Below, piece by piece: positions 1-5,743 of a stretch of DNA of 5,743 nucleotides. The stretch is from assembly GCA_002085355.1 (NCBI GenBank), contig NATN01000194.1, forward strand, positions 1 to 5,743, read 5' to 3'. Position 1 is the first letter of the stretch, and each line of letters opens with the position of its first letter. This DNA comes from Candidatus Zhuqueibacterota bacterium 4484_87. GTDB lineage: Bacteria; Zhuqueibacterota; Zhuqueibacteria; Thermofontimicrobiales; Thermofontimicrobiaceae. The translations under genes and the position numbers were made by a program. The notes beneath the pieces were generated by a model. It was not told the origin of the DNA, made no database searches, and worked only from the letters and a program-made list of their open reading frames with translations.

Positions 1-1
1 T

Positions 2-1261
2 TGGCGGAGTTACGGTTTAATTTTATTATTACTGTTATGTCTTACAATTACAAGTCAGGCAAAGGGCGGTAAAGTTTATGTCGGCTTCATGATTCATCTG
101 GAAGAGGATTGGAACGATAATGTGAATGAAAATTTGTTTCGTTATCATGCCAGACAATTGAGACAGGGTGCATCGCTTTTTAAACGTTTTGGAGCGAAAT
201 TTACCGCAGAAAGCGCCCTTCCATTTGCTCAAGGATGTGTTAATTTCGGAGATAATGTGCTGCAAGCATTGCTTGATTCGACCATGGGCGTCGGATCTCA
301 TAGTGGCAAAACGGCTCTTTATCGGGAAACGAAATCGGCTGTCGATAATCTGGTCGGAGCGGAAAATAATCGCGGTGTTTCCGGCGGGTTTAACCCCACG
401 GAACGATTGGACTGGGCACAAGAAGCAGCCAATTGCGGGTTTAAATACATTGACGGGCCTGTCTATTTTTGTTATTTAATGGTTCCACGGGAACAACGTC
501 CGGATCAGGTAAGCGACCAGGAAATTATCGACAGTCTGTATCACGATCCGGTACCCCCCGATTTCGCCGAACGAATTCACCCCCATCGTATCCAATCCGC
601 GACAACTTTTCCAACTGATACTACAGGACCTATTTTATTTCTCACCGGTTCTTTGGGAGAGCTTGGAAGTCTTGCGGAGGGGAGAAAAAATTGTTTTCCC
701 TACTGTGAATTTAACAAAGCAGATGTGGATACATTTGTTGCCAAAGTCAGACAGGCGGTAGAATTGGCAGAGCCCAATGATTTCACCGTCGTCTATTGTC
801 ACACTCCTTTGAAATTGTACAAACCGGAATATGAATGGCTTTTTGAAAAAATGTTTAATGGCCTTGCCGGATTGGTTGATTCCAGCCTGGTCGAATATGT
901 CACTCAAGGAGAAATTTACGACCATTTTCTGGAATGGGAACAAACGACTTCTATTTTTAAGAATCAAAGTAATTTCCCTCAATCATTTTCGCTATTTCAA
1001 AATTACCCCAATCCGTTTAATTCGGAAACAGTAATTCGCTATCAACTTCCGGCAAGCGGTAATGTGGAATTGTCCATTTATAACGGAATCGGACAAAAAA
1101 TAAGGACTTTGCTAAATTCATCTCAACCAAGCGGCAATCACTCAACGACATGGGATGGAAAGGACGATTGGGGTAATCCTGTAAGTTCTGGTATTTACAT
1201 TTATCAATTAAAAGTGGGTTGTGAATTTTTGCAAATCAAAAAACTATTGCTATTAAAATAA
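2..1261 (+). CDS. Secreted protein with a NodB-like (polysaccharide deacetylase-type) domain and a T9SS sorting domain; 5' end missing
   Basis: The reading frame is open to the left edge, so the first in-frame ATG (89) is not the real start. Upstream of it the frame reads a hydrophobic core (LILLLLLCLTI, visible residues 6-16) and a likely cleavage site after SQA (residue 20). This is a signal peptide lacking only its first few residues; 419 residues are visible. Residues about 24-310 form the globular domain. It begins VYVGFMIHLEED, and a stretch ending GVGSHSGK (96-103) resembles the 'VGSHS' metal-binding motif region of NodB-fold deacetylases. TVVYCHTP (262-269) could be the late His motif. 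Other NodB motifs are not clear, so the fold and any deacetylase activity are inferences. Residues about 335-419 are a T9SS-type sorting domain (YPNPFNS, IRYQL, WDGKD, SGIYIYQL, KKLLLLK), implying export across the outer membrane and surface attachment or release. It ends 57 bp before the beta-helix gene, so the two may be co-transcribed. The substrate is unknown. Confidence 0.85.
   Translation, partial: WRSYGLILLLLLCLTITSQAKGGKVYVGFMIHLEEDWNDNVNENLFRYHARQLRQGASLFKRFGAKFTAESALPFAQGCVNFGDNVLQALLDSTMGVGSHSGKTALYRETKSAVDNLVGAENNRGVSGGFNPTERLDWAQEAANCGFKYIDGPVYFCYLMVPREQRPDQVSDQEIIDSLYHDPVPPDFAERIHPHRIQSATTFPTDTTGPILFLTGSLGELGSLAEGRKNCFPYCEFNKADVDTFVAKVRQAVELAEPNDFTVVYCHTPLKLYKPEYEWLFEKMFNGLAGLVDSSLVEYVTQGEIYDHFLEWEQTTSIFKNQSNFPQSFSLFQNYPNPFNSETVIRYQLPASGNVELSIYNGIGQKIRTLLNSSQPSGNHSTTWDGKDDWGNPVSSGIYIYQLKVGCEFLQIKKLLLLK
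1004..1258 (+). other. T9SS type A-like C-terminal sorting domain (gene 1)
   Basis: This segment encodes the last 85 residues of the first gene. It starts YPNPFNSETVIRYQL and continues with a beta-rich FlgD-like Ig fold pattern (VELSIYNGIGQKI, then TTWDGKDDWGNPVSSGIYIYQL). It ends in a basic-hydrophobic tail, KKLLLLK. This order of motifs is characteristic of T9SS cargo in FCB-group bacteria, where the domain directs passage through the outer-membrane translocon. It matches the domain at 2996-3247 in order and spacing but has diverged in sequence, so it is not a recent duplication. Confidence 0.9.
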
Positions 1262-1318
1262 ATTGCTCATAAATCTTATTGTTTCCATAAGTGGATACAA
1301 AAAGATCAAGGAAGTGCC

Positions 1319-3250
1319 ATGTTTGGAAAAGTTATTAAATGCCAATTTACGGGCGATTCGAATATTCTATCCTTTCCAGCCCTCAAGACAAAGAACATTT
1401 TGTTTTATATCAGTGTATTTCTATTCTTGCAACAATCTTTATTGCTGGCTAAAACTTACTATGTTGATATCAACCATCCAGCTGCCGATAATCATAATCC
1501 AGGCACGGAGCAGCTCCCCTGGGCGACTATTCGTAAAGCGAATCAAACAGTAGGCGCCGGCGATACGGTTATTGTCAGACCGGGCGTTTATCACGACTGG
1601 ATTCATCCCGAAGCAGCCGGGGATGCTGACAATTGGATTGTCTATAAATCGGAGCCGCTGCATGGGGCGATCCTGGAGGGCTGGGTTGTCCTAGATAGCG
1701 TTGCTGTGGATGGCAGTGAATGGCGTCATGTCTCACCGGACACCGCTAACATCTGGCTCCGGGACTTGAAAAGCGCCGCTTTTACCGAGGCTTGGATGGA
1801 TAGTGTCAGGCTGGATTATCCATATCCTTACCCGTGCGATACGTTGCAATTTTCTCCCGGTCGCAGCTATGTGGATTCCACGCGAACGCTTTATGTTTGG
1901 CTGCCACCCGGAGAGACACCTTTCAATCACACCTGGCATATTACTTTGAGAAGCGGCGTCTGGCTTTTTCATAAAGAAGGCTTATCACGTCAAAAATATG
2001 TCTGTGTTGAAGGCTTTGTGATACAAAATTATGGGTTGTCCGGAATTAATGTTTCTTGCGATTATGTTCGAATATCAAAAAACATTTCCCGAAGAAACGG
2101 ACGTGGTGGCATCGAGGTCATTTATTGCGATCATGTTCTTGTTGAAGACAACGAAGTCTATGAAAACTGCACCGGCATCGGATATAGCCAAGGAATAACC
2201 GCATTTAATGTCTTTGGCACGGATATTCTTTTCAGACGCAATATTTCGCACCATAATTATGACGGCGCTGACCCTCAGCATTGTGGCACAGAAGGACATG
2301 GTTTTCTCCTGGATACCTGCCATCCCAATGCCGGCGCCTCTTTTATCAACAATGTCGCCTACAACAACGCGGGATTTGGATTTGGCGTCTATCAGGCATG
2401 CAACGGCTTTTTTATTAACAATACATCGTTCAATAATCATCACAAAAGTGATCCTGGTTGCGAATGCTATGTGGGTGCGACTGGCGCTTATGCCAGCAAT
2501 CACCTGTTGTTTCGCAACAATATTTTTGCCGGCAGACCAGACGAACAGAGCTGCCTTAGTATAACCTATCCCTGGGCAAATCCGCCGGTTGATGTAAAGT
2601 TTGACCACAATCTCTATTATCAACCTGATGCCGATGAAAACAGTAAACTTTTCCAGCTCAATTTTAGATATGCGGGTGGAGAAAAGAACTGGTCATTGAA
2701 TATGTCTGAATTCCAGAATTTTTCGGTTAATTATGAAGAATTGACTTTCGAGCCTCATTGGGGCGAGGGTTCATTGGTCGCGGATCCACAGTTCATTGAT
2801 TGGCAAGCCGCAGATTTCAGACTGGCGGAAAACAGCCCGGCCATCGATGCGGGGAGCAGTGAGTCGGCTCCGGCAACCGATTTTTACGGTATACAGCGTC
2901 CCCAGGGCACAGGCTATGACCTGGGCGCTTGTGAATTTATTTTCAGTACTTGTGTACGTGATCGAGAGCAAAACCCGCTCATTGCTATGCAAGTTTATCC
3001 AAACCCATTTAATAGCTCTATTCACATTCGTTATCAGCTCGTCAAGCCCGTAAAAGTCAAATTAACAGTTTATGATATTCTCGCAAGAGCGCGGGAGGAA
3101 ATTATCTCCGACCTTCAACCAATCGGAATCCATGAACTCATCTGGAAGGGCAGAGATTCTTCAGGAGTACCATTGGCATCCGGGGTATACTTTCTCCGGT
3201 TGCAGACAGGGACGTTTGCTAAAACAGTGAAAATTTTACTGGTCAAGTAA
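1319..3250 (+). CDS. Secreted right-handed parallel beta-helix protein with T9SS sorting domain (possible polysaccharide lyase)
   Basis: The 643-residue protein starts at ATG 1319, four bases after AAGGAAG (1308-1314), a good ribosome binding site. The signal peptide has an unusually long n-region (residues 1-26), then a hydrophobic core ILFYISVFLFLQQSLLLA (27-44) and likely cleavage before KTYYVD. Residues 65-92 (PWATIRKANQ...GDTVIVRPGVY) match the N-terminal cap typical of DUF1565/pectate-lyase-like beta-helix proteins. Residues about 225-405 hold repeated coils of the type 'ISRRNGRGGI', 'VYENCTGI', 'ISHHNYDGA', 'VAYNNAGFGF' and 'TSFNNHH', with Asn-rich turns. Residues 488-540 (ADPQFIDW...FRLAENSPAIDAG...GYDLGACEF) fit the choice-of-anchor-Q segment that often closes such helices. 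Residues 559-643 are a T9SS sorting domain. The mature part has 13 cysteines, which suggests disulfides. The overall architecture resembles PL9/PL1-type or sulfatase-associated beta-helix enzymes. No catalytic residues could be assigned, so the activity is unknown; a non-enzymatic adhesin or carbohydrate-binding role is equally possible. Confidence 0.93.
   Translation: MFGKVIKCQFTGDSNILSFPALKTKNILFYISVFLFLQQSLLLAKTYYVDINHPAADNHNPGTEQLPWATIRKANQTVGAGDTVIVRPGVYHDWIHPEAAGDADNWIVYKSEPLHGAILEGWVVLDSVAVDGSEWRHVSPDTANIWLRDLKSAAFTEAWMDSVRLDYPYPYPCDTLQFSPGRSYVDSTRTLYVWLPPGETPFNHTWHITLRSGVWLFHKEGLSRQKYVCVEGFVIQNYGLSGINVSCDYVRISKNISRRNGRGGIEVIYCDHVLVEDNEVYENCTGIGYSQGITAFNVFGTDILFRRNISHHNYDGADPQHCGTEGHGFLLDTCHPNAGASFINNVAYNNAGFGFGVYQACNGFFINNTSFNNHHKSDPGCECYVGATGAYASNHLLFRNNIFAGRPDEQSCLSITYPWANPPVDVKFDHNLYYQPDADENSKLFQLNFRYAGGEKNWSLNMSEFQNFSVNYEELTFEPHWGEGSLVADPQFIDWQAADFRLAENSPAIDAGSSESAPATDFYGIQRPQGTGYDLGACEFIFSTCVRDREQNPLIAMQVYPNPFNSSIHIRYQLVKPVKVKLTVYDILARAREEIISDLQPIGIHELIWKGRDSSGVPLASGVYFLRLQTGTFAKTVKILLVK
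2996..3247 (+). other. T9SS type A-like C-terminal sorting domain (gene 2)
   Basis: The last 84 residues of the beta-helix protein run from YPNPFNSSIHIRYQL through VKLTVYDILARA, HELIWKGRDSSG and ASGVYFLRLQTG to the tail KTVKILLVK. The usual 'DILGR' turn reads DILAR here. In FCB bacteria this domain sends cargo through the type IX secretion system. None of the secretion machinery genes is in the window, so presence of the system is inferred from the cargo alone. Confidence 0.9.
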
Positions 3251-3316
3251 AAATGATCAAAAAAGAGAAATGTTTTGTTTTAAGATAAATAATTCGTTAG
3301 TAAATTGTAATCAACA

Positions 3317-3359
3317 CCCGGTGTCATCCCGATGCTAAAACATCGGAATGATAACCGGG
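3317..3359. repeat. Large imperfect inverted repeat (hairpin), REP-like
   Basis: The two arms are CCCGGT-G-TCAT-C-CCGATG (3317-3334) and CATCGG-A-ATGA-TA-ACCGGG (3341-3359), around the loop CTAAAA (3335-3340). Pairing gives a 6-bp inner stem, one C/A mismatch, 4 bp, a small asymmetric bulge (G against TA) and a 6-bp GC-rich outer stem. It sits in the 145-bp gap after the beta-helix gene. Neither strand has a run of T after the stem, so it is not a classic intrinsic terminator. It may still slow transcription, protect the upstream mRNA's 3' end, or be a copy of a dispersed palindromic repeat. Confidence 0.8.
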
Positions 3360-3395
3360 ATTGAGTAATTAAAAGTTACTTGAAAAGGTAAAACA

Positions 3396-3689
3396 ATGAA
3401 CATCTGGTGGATTATCATTACACCGCTATGTCTTGTGTGGATTTTTCTAATGTATCAGATGCACCGTATTCATGCGCCGGTATGGATGTTTATCCTCTTT
3501 GCTCTTTTCTGGAGCGCCATCGCCATCTATGCCCGGCCCCTGTATGACTGGGGCACAGGCATCGGACGACGACTCGGTCTTCATCGGATAGTAGCGCTCC
3601 GAGAACGCATGAAATCCAAAGTCATGCCGCCGGTTAAAGCAGGACTGATTATGATGGCAATCATCAGTGCTTTATTTGCCATCGTATAG
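3396..3689 (+). CDS. Small integral membrane protein, three predicted TM segments, function unknown
   Basis: This encodes 97 residues from ATG 3396, with GAAAAGG (3382-3388) seven bases upstream as the likely ribosome binding site. Hydrophobic segments lie at about residues 4-20, 28-46 and 79-97. The loop between the second and third (47-78) is rich in Arg and Lys (RPLYDWGTGIGRRLG, LRERMKSK). By the positive-inside rule this loop is cytoplasmic, which puts the N-terminus inside and the C-terminus outside. The third segment runs to the last residue, with no soluble tail. I do not recognise a family. Reality as a gene is supported by the ribosome binding site, the coherent membrane topology and the fit between its neighbours (47 bp to the next gene). 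It may be co-transcribed with the TPR gene, though any functional link is unknown. Confidence 0.75.
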   Translation: MNIWWIIITPLCLVWIFLMYQMHRIHAPVWMFILFALFWSAIAIYARPLYDWGTGIGRRLGLHRIVALRERMKSKVMPPVKAGLIMMAIISALFAIV

Positions 3690-3736
3690 CGCATGGCTGG
3701 ACAAATAAAAATTCATTTTAATTTGAGGAGAAACTG

Positions 3737-4996
3737 ATGAAAAGAGTATTCTTTATATTCGTCTGCTGGTCGTTTATTGGCAGTTTGCATGGTCAGCAAG
3801 CCGATCTTAAAAATGAGGCCCTGGCCGCTTTCAGAAAAGCAGATTATAAAACGGCAATTGATTTGTTAAAACAGGCTAAGGACAAAGACCCTGATAATGC
3901 GGAACTGTATTACTACCTTGGTTATTTTTCCCATTATCTGGCTTATGACTCACGTCCATTGATTGGTTATGATGAGAGCTATTCAGATAAAGTTTTGCAA
4001 TATTTAAATAAAGCAATTGAATTAGATACAGATTTGGGCGATGCATATTATTTTATTGGTGCTGAATATGGCGCAAGAGCCATCCAGGCTTTGCAAGAAG
4101 GAAATGAGAACACATACATTTCGGCTTATCAATCTGCTTTTATTAAAAAAGCTTTTCCGAAATGGCTAATAGAATATGCCGACAATATTTTGAAATCATG
4201 TGATGAGCAAGCAATTCTTTTCGTGGGTGGGGATGCAGAGTTTAACCCAATCCAATATTTGCAAACAGTTAAAAATTACCGAAAAGATGTAACGGTAATC
4301 CCTCTGGGATTATTAGATCGACCCTGGTATGTAAAAAGACTTGCCCACGGCCTGAAAAACATTCTGTCAAAAGCGCCGATCAGCCTCTCGGATAAACAAA
4401 TTTTTGACATGCATCCGTACAAATGGGATACGCTCACGATCGAAATTCCAATTAATCAGCAAATGAAACAGGAATTATCCCTGGGAGCACTCACAAAAAT
4501 GAAATGGACGCTAGCCCCGGACCTGCGGTCTGGAAACAGGACCTATCTAAATCCGGGAAAAGCTGTTTTAGCTAATATTGTTGAAACAAATCACTGGGAA
4601 CGACCCATCTATTTTTCGTTAGGATGCCACCCTCGCTTTTTGGCTGGCCTGGATGAATATTTAATGCTCGACGGATTTGTTAACAAATTGCTTCCTATAA
4701 AAACAAAGGATACTGAATTTGCAATTAATCCTGATAAAATAGAGCGAATTTTACTGGTTGCTGCAAATTTCAAAAATTTAAGCGATGTGGAATATCATAA
4801 CATGCCAAGAGTTTCAAACATTCTATTGAATTACTATCAAGTCCTTTATAAATTAGCGCAATACTATCATCAAAACAACCAAAACCAGAAAATCAGGGAT
4901 ATTGTAAGTTTTATAAAAACAAATATGACAATCAACGCATTACCAAATAAAGAAAAAATTATCACGTCAATTGAAAATTTTATTCAAAAACAATAA
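3737..4996 (+). CDS. Exported TPR protein with a DUF2723 C-terminal-like domain
   Basis: The 419-residue protein starts at ATG 3737, six bases after a strong ribosome binding site, GAGGAG (3725-3730). Residues 1-20 (MKRVFFIFVCWSFIGSLHGQ) are a signal peptide. Cys10 lies inside the hydrophobic core rather than at its end, so it is probably not a lipoprotein. Residues about 23-56 form one TPR (EALAAFRKADYKTAIDLLKQ, then DPDNAEL). A second spans about 57-112, with an insertion (SRPLIGYDESYSD) between its helices. From about residue 155 the sequence follows the soluble tail of DUF2723 proteins: ILFVGGDAEFNPIQYLQTV with YRKDVTVIPLGLLDRPWY, then NHWERPIYFSLG (285-296) and GLDEYLMLDGFVNKLLPI (304-321), then a helical end. 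DUF2723 proteins normally carry many N-terminal membrane helices thought to be glycosyltransferase-like; these are absent, so this is a free-standing periplasmic or secreted version. There is no T9SS sorting domain. The molecular function is unknown. The xylanase gene follows after 39 bp. Confidence 0.92.
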   Translation: MKRVFFIFVCWSFIGSLHGQQADLKNEALAAFRKADYKTAIDLLKQAKDKDPDNAELYYYLGYFSHYLAYDSRPLIGYDESYSDKVLQYLNKAIELDTDLGDAYYFIGAEYGARAIQALQEGNENTYISAYQSAFIKKAFPKWLIEYADNILKSCDEQAILFVGGDAEFNPIQYLQTVKNYRKDVTVIPLGLLDRPWYVKRLAHGLKNILSKAPISLSDKQIFDMHPYKWDTLTIEIPINQQMKQELSLGALTKMKWTLAPDLRSGNRTYLNPGKAVLANIVETNHWERPIYFSLGCHPRFLAGLDEYLMLDGFVNKLLPIKTKDTEFAINPDKIERILLVAANFKNLSDVEYHNMPRVSNILLNYYQVLYKLAQYYHQNNQNQKIRDIVSFIKTNMTINALPNKEKIITSIENFIQKQ

Positions 4997-5035
4997 AGAA
5001 TCATCTCTAATTCTGAACAAAAAAGGATTGCAAAA

Positions 5036-5743
5036 ATGATCAGGCCGATCTTGCTATTACTCATTTTTTTAAGTTCAACATATTCAAGTGACACAAATGC
5101 TCAGACACTCCCTGAGCCGTCGGGTCAAAGATTAAGAGTTATTGTAGCGGATAAATACGCTGATGGGTGCATTATCATCGGCGGTTCAACCGGCTCGTGG
5201 GCTTTTGGCACCAATACCGGACTGGTTCTGGATCGCGAATTCAGCTACGTTACCCCGCTTAATGATTTCAAGCAGAGTACCATCCATCCTGATAATACAT
5301 CTGACTGGAACTGGAATAAAGCAGATGGATGGATCACCCATATCGCTGCAAACGATCAGATATTGAGAATGCACAGCCCCATCGGCCCCCAATGTTCCCG
5401 ATGGGCACAGAACGACCGCAGAACCGCCGCTGAACTGGAGACCAATATGAAAGACTTTATGCAGGCCCTCTGCCAACGCTATGACGGAACTCCAGGTTTT
5501 AAATACATGGATGTCGTCAATGAAACGGTCATCAAGGGCAACTGGAATACCGATAAACCCGGCTATGGCTGGGAAAATCCATGGTATAAAATTGGACAAG
5601 ATAGTGATAAAAATAAAACACCCCTTTATATTAAAAAGGCTTTTCAAATTGCAAACCAGTATGCTCCCCATATCAAGCTGATTTACAATCATCATGAATC
5701 GCCGGAAATGATAAATTCCTGGGTTTTAATAAAGGAGACCATT
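5036..5743 (+). CDS. Secreted GH10-type endo-beta-1,4-xylanase, 3' end missing
   Basis: The frame from ATG 5036 stays open for 236 codons to the right edge, so the gene is cut by the window. AAGGA (5023-5027) lies eight bases upstream. Residues 1-22 (MIRPILLLLIFLSSTYSSDTNA) are a signal peptide. The GH10 barrel follows: ATG-proximal strand text ending REFSYVTPLNDFK, where Asn76 and Lys79 match the substrate-binding N-x-x-K; WNWNKADGWITHIAAND; and LRMH (Arg111, His113) at the place of the usual R-G-H. Then YMDVVNETV carries the acid/base Glu163 (codon 5522-5524) preceded by Asn162. WENPWYKIG, PLYIKKAFQIA and IKLIYNHHE continue the GH10 pattern. The nucleophile Glu lies beyond the edge. Family knowledge predicts cleavage of internal beta-1,4-xylosidic bonds outside the inner membrane. 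The usual L-V-W-H stretch after R-G-H is replaced by SPIGPQCSRW, so substrate preference could differ. A T9SS tail, if any, would also be out of view. Confidence 0.9.
   Translation, partial: MIRPILLLLIFLSSTYSSDTNAQTLPEPSGQRLRVIVADKYADGCIIIGGSTGSWAFGTNTGLVLDREFSYVTPLNDFKQSTIHPDNTSDWNWNKADGWITHIAANDQILRMHSPIGPQCSRWAQNDRRTAAELETNMKDFMQALCQRYDGTPGFKYMDVVNETVIKGNWNTDKPGYGWENPWYKIGQDSDKNKTPLYIKKAFQIANQYAPHIKLIYNHHESPEMINSWVLIKETI

Noticed and set aside
89..91. ATG as the start of the first gene
   Set aside because: The frame is open upstream and encodes a signal peptide core with a cleavage site, so the start lies left of the window.
1275..1291. Small inverted repeat CTTAT/ATAAG after the first gene, as a terminator
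   Set aside because: Only five AT-rich pairs with a seven-base loop and no T-run; this is expected by chance.
2075..2623. Long open frame on the minus strand (182 codons)
   Set aside because: It is antisense to the Asn-rich beta-helix coils; the repetitive codons of the real gene explain the lack of stops on the other strand.
3251..3316. Promoter in the AT-rich gap after the beta-helix gene
   Set aside because: TTTG-like and TA-rich stretches are present, but no pair with the spacing of a Bacteroidetes-type (TTTG / TAnnTTTG) or sigma-70 promoter could be defended.
3364..3380. Inverted repeat AGTAA/TTACT upstream of the small membrane protein gene, as an operator
   Set aside because: Five base pairs in AT-rich sequence is too weak to support a regulatory site.
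5186..5695. Long open frame on the minus strand (169 codons)
   Set aside because: It lies opposite the GH10 xylanase, whose protein sequence clearly matches its family; the minus-strand product has no recognisable domain.

Overview
The window most likely comes from a bacterium of the Fibrobacteres-Chlorobi-Bacteroidetes (FCB) superphylum, possibly an uncultured lineage such as KSB1, Calditrichota, Ignavibacteria or a relative. The main clue is that two of the five genes end in a type IX secretion (T9SS)-type C-terminal sorting domain. Each starts with YPNPFNS and an IRYQL strand and ends in a short Leu/Lys-rich tail. The phylum is an inference; no rRNA or other marker gene is present.

All five supported genes lie on the + strand. 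(1) Positions 2-1261 hold the 3' part of a secreted protein whose start lies before the window. It has a signal peptide, a globular domain that looks like a divergent NodB-type polysaccharide deacetylase barrel, and a sorting domain. (2) Positions 1319-3250 encode a secreted right-handed beta-helix protein with a choice-of-anchor-Q-like segment and a sorting domain. (3) After a 145-bp gap holding a large imperfect hairpin (3317-3359), positions 3396-3689 encode a small unrecognised protein with three predicted membrane segments. (4) Positions 3737-4996 encode an exported TPR protein whose C-terminal two thirds resembles the soluble tail of DUF2723 membrane proteins, without the membrane part. 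(5) Positions 5036-5743 hold the 5' part of a GH10-type endo-beta-1,4-xylanase. It has its signal peptide and acid/base Glu and is cut by the right edge.

The intergenic gaps are 57, 145, 47 and 39 bp. The genes could form one or two transcription units, with the hairpin as the only evident boundary. A carbohydrate theme is plausible: a possible deacetylase, a beta-helix protein and a GH10 xylanase, all exported. This would fit breakdown of plant-type polysaccharides such as acetylated xylan or pectin. The roles of the small membrane protein and the TPR protein in it are unknown. Both edge genes are incomplete in this window. No RNA genes, CRISPR arrays, insertion sequences or tRNAs were seen. 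No gene-free stretch exceeds 145 bp.
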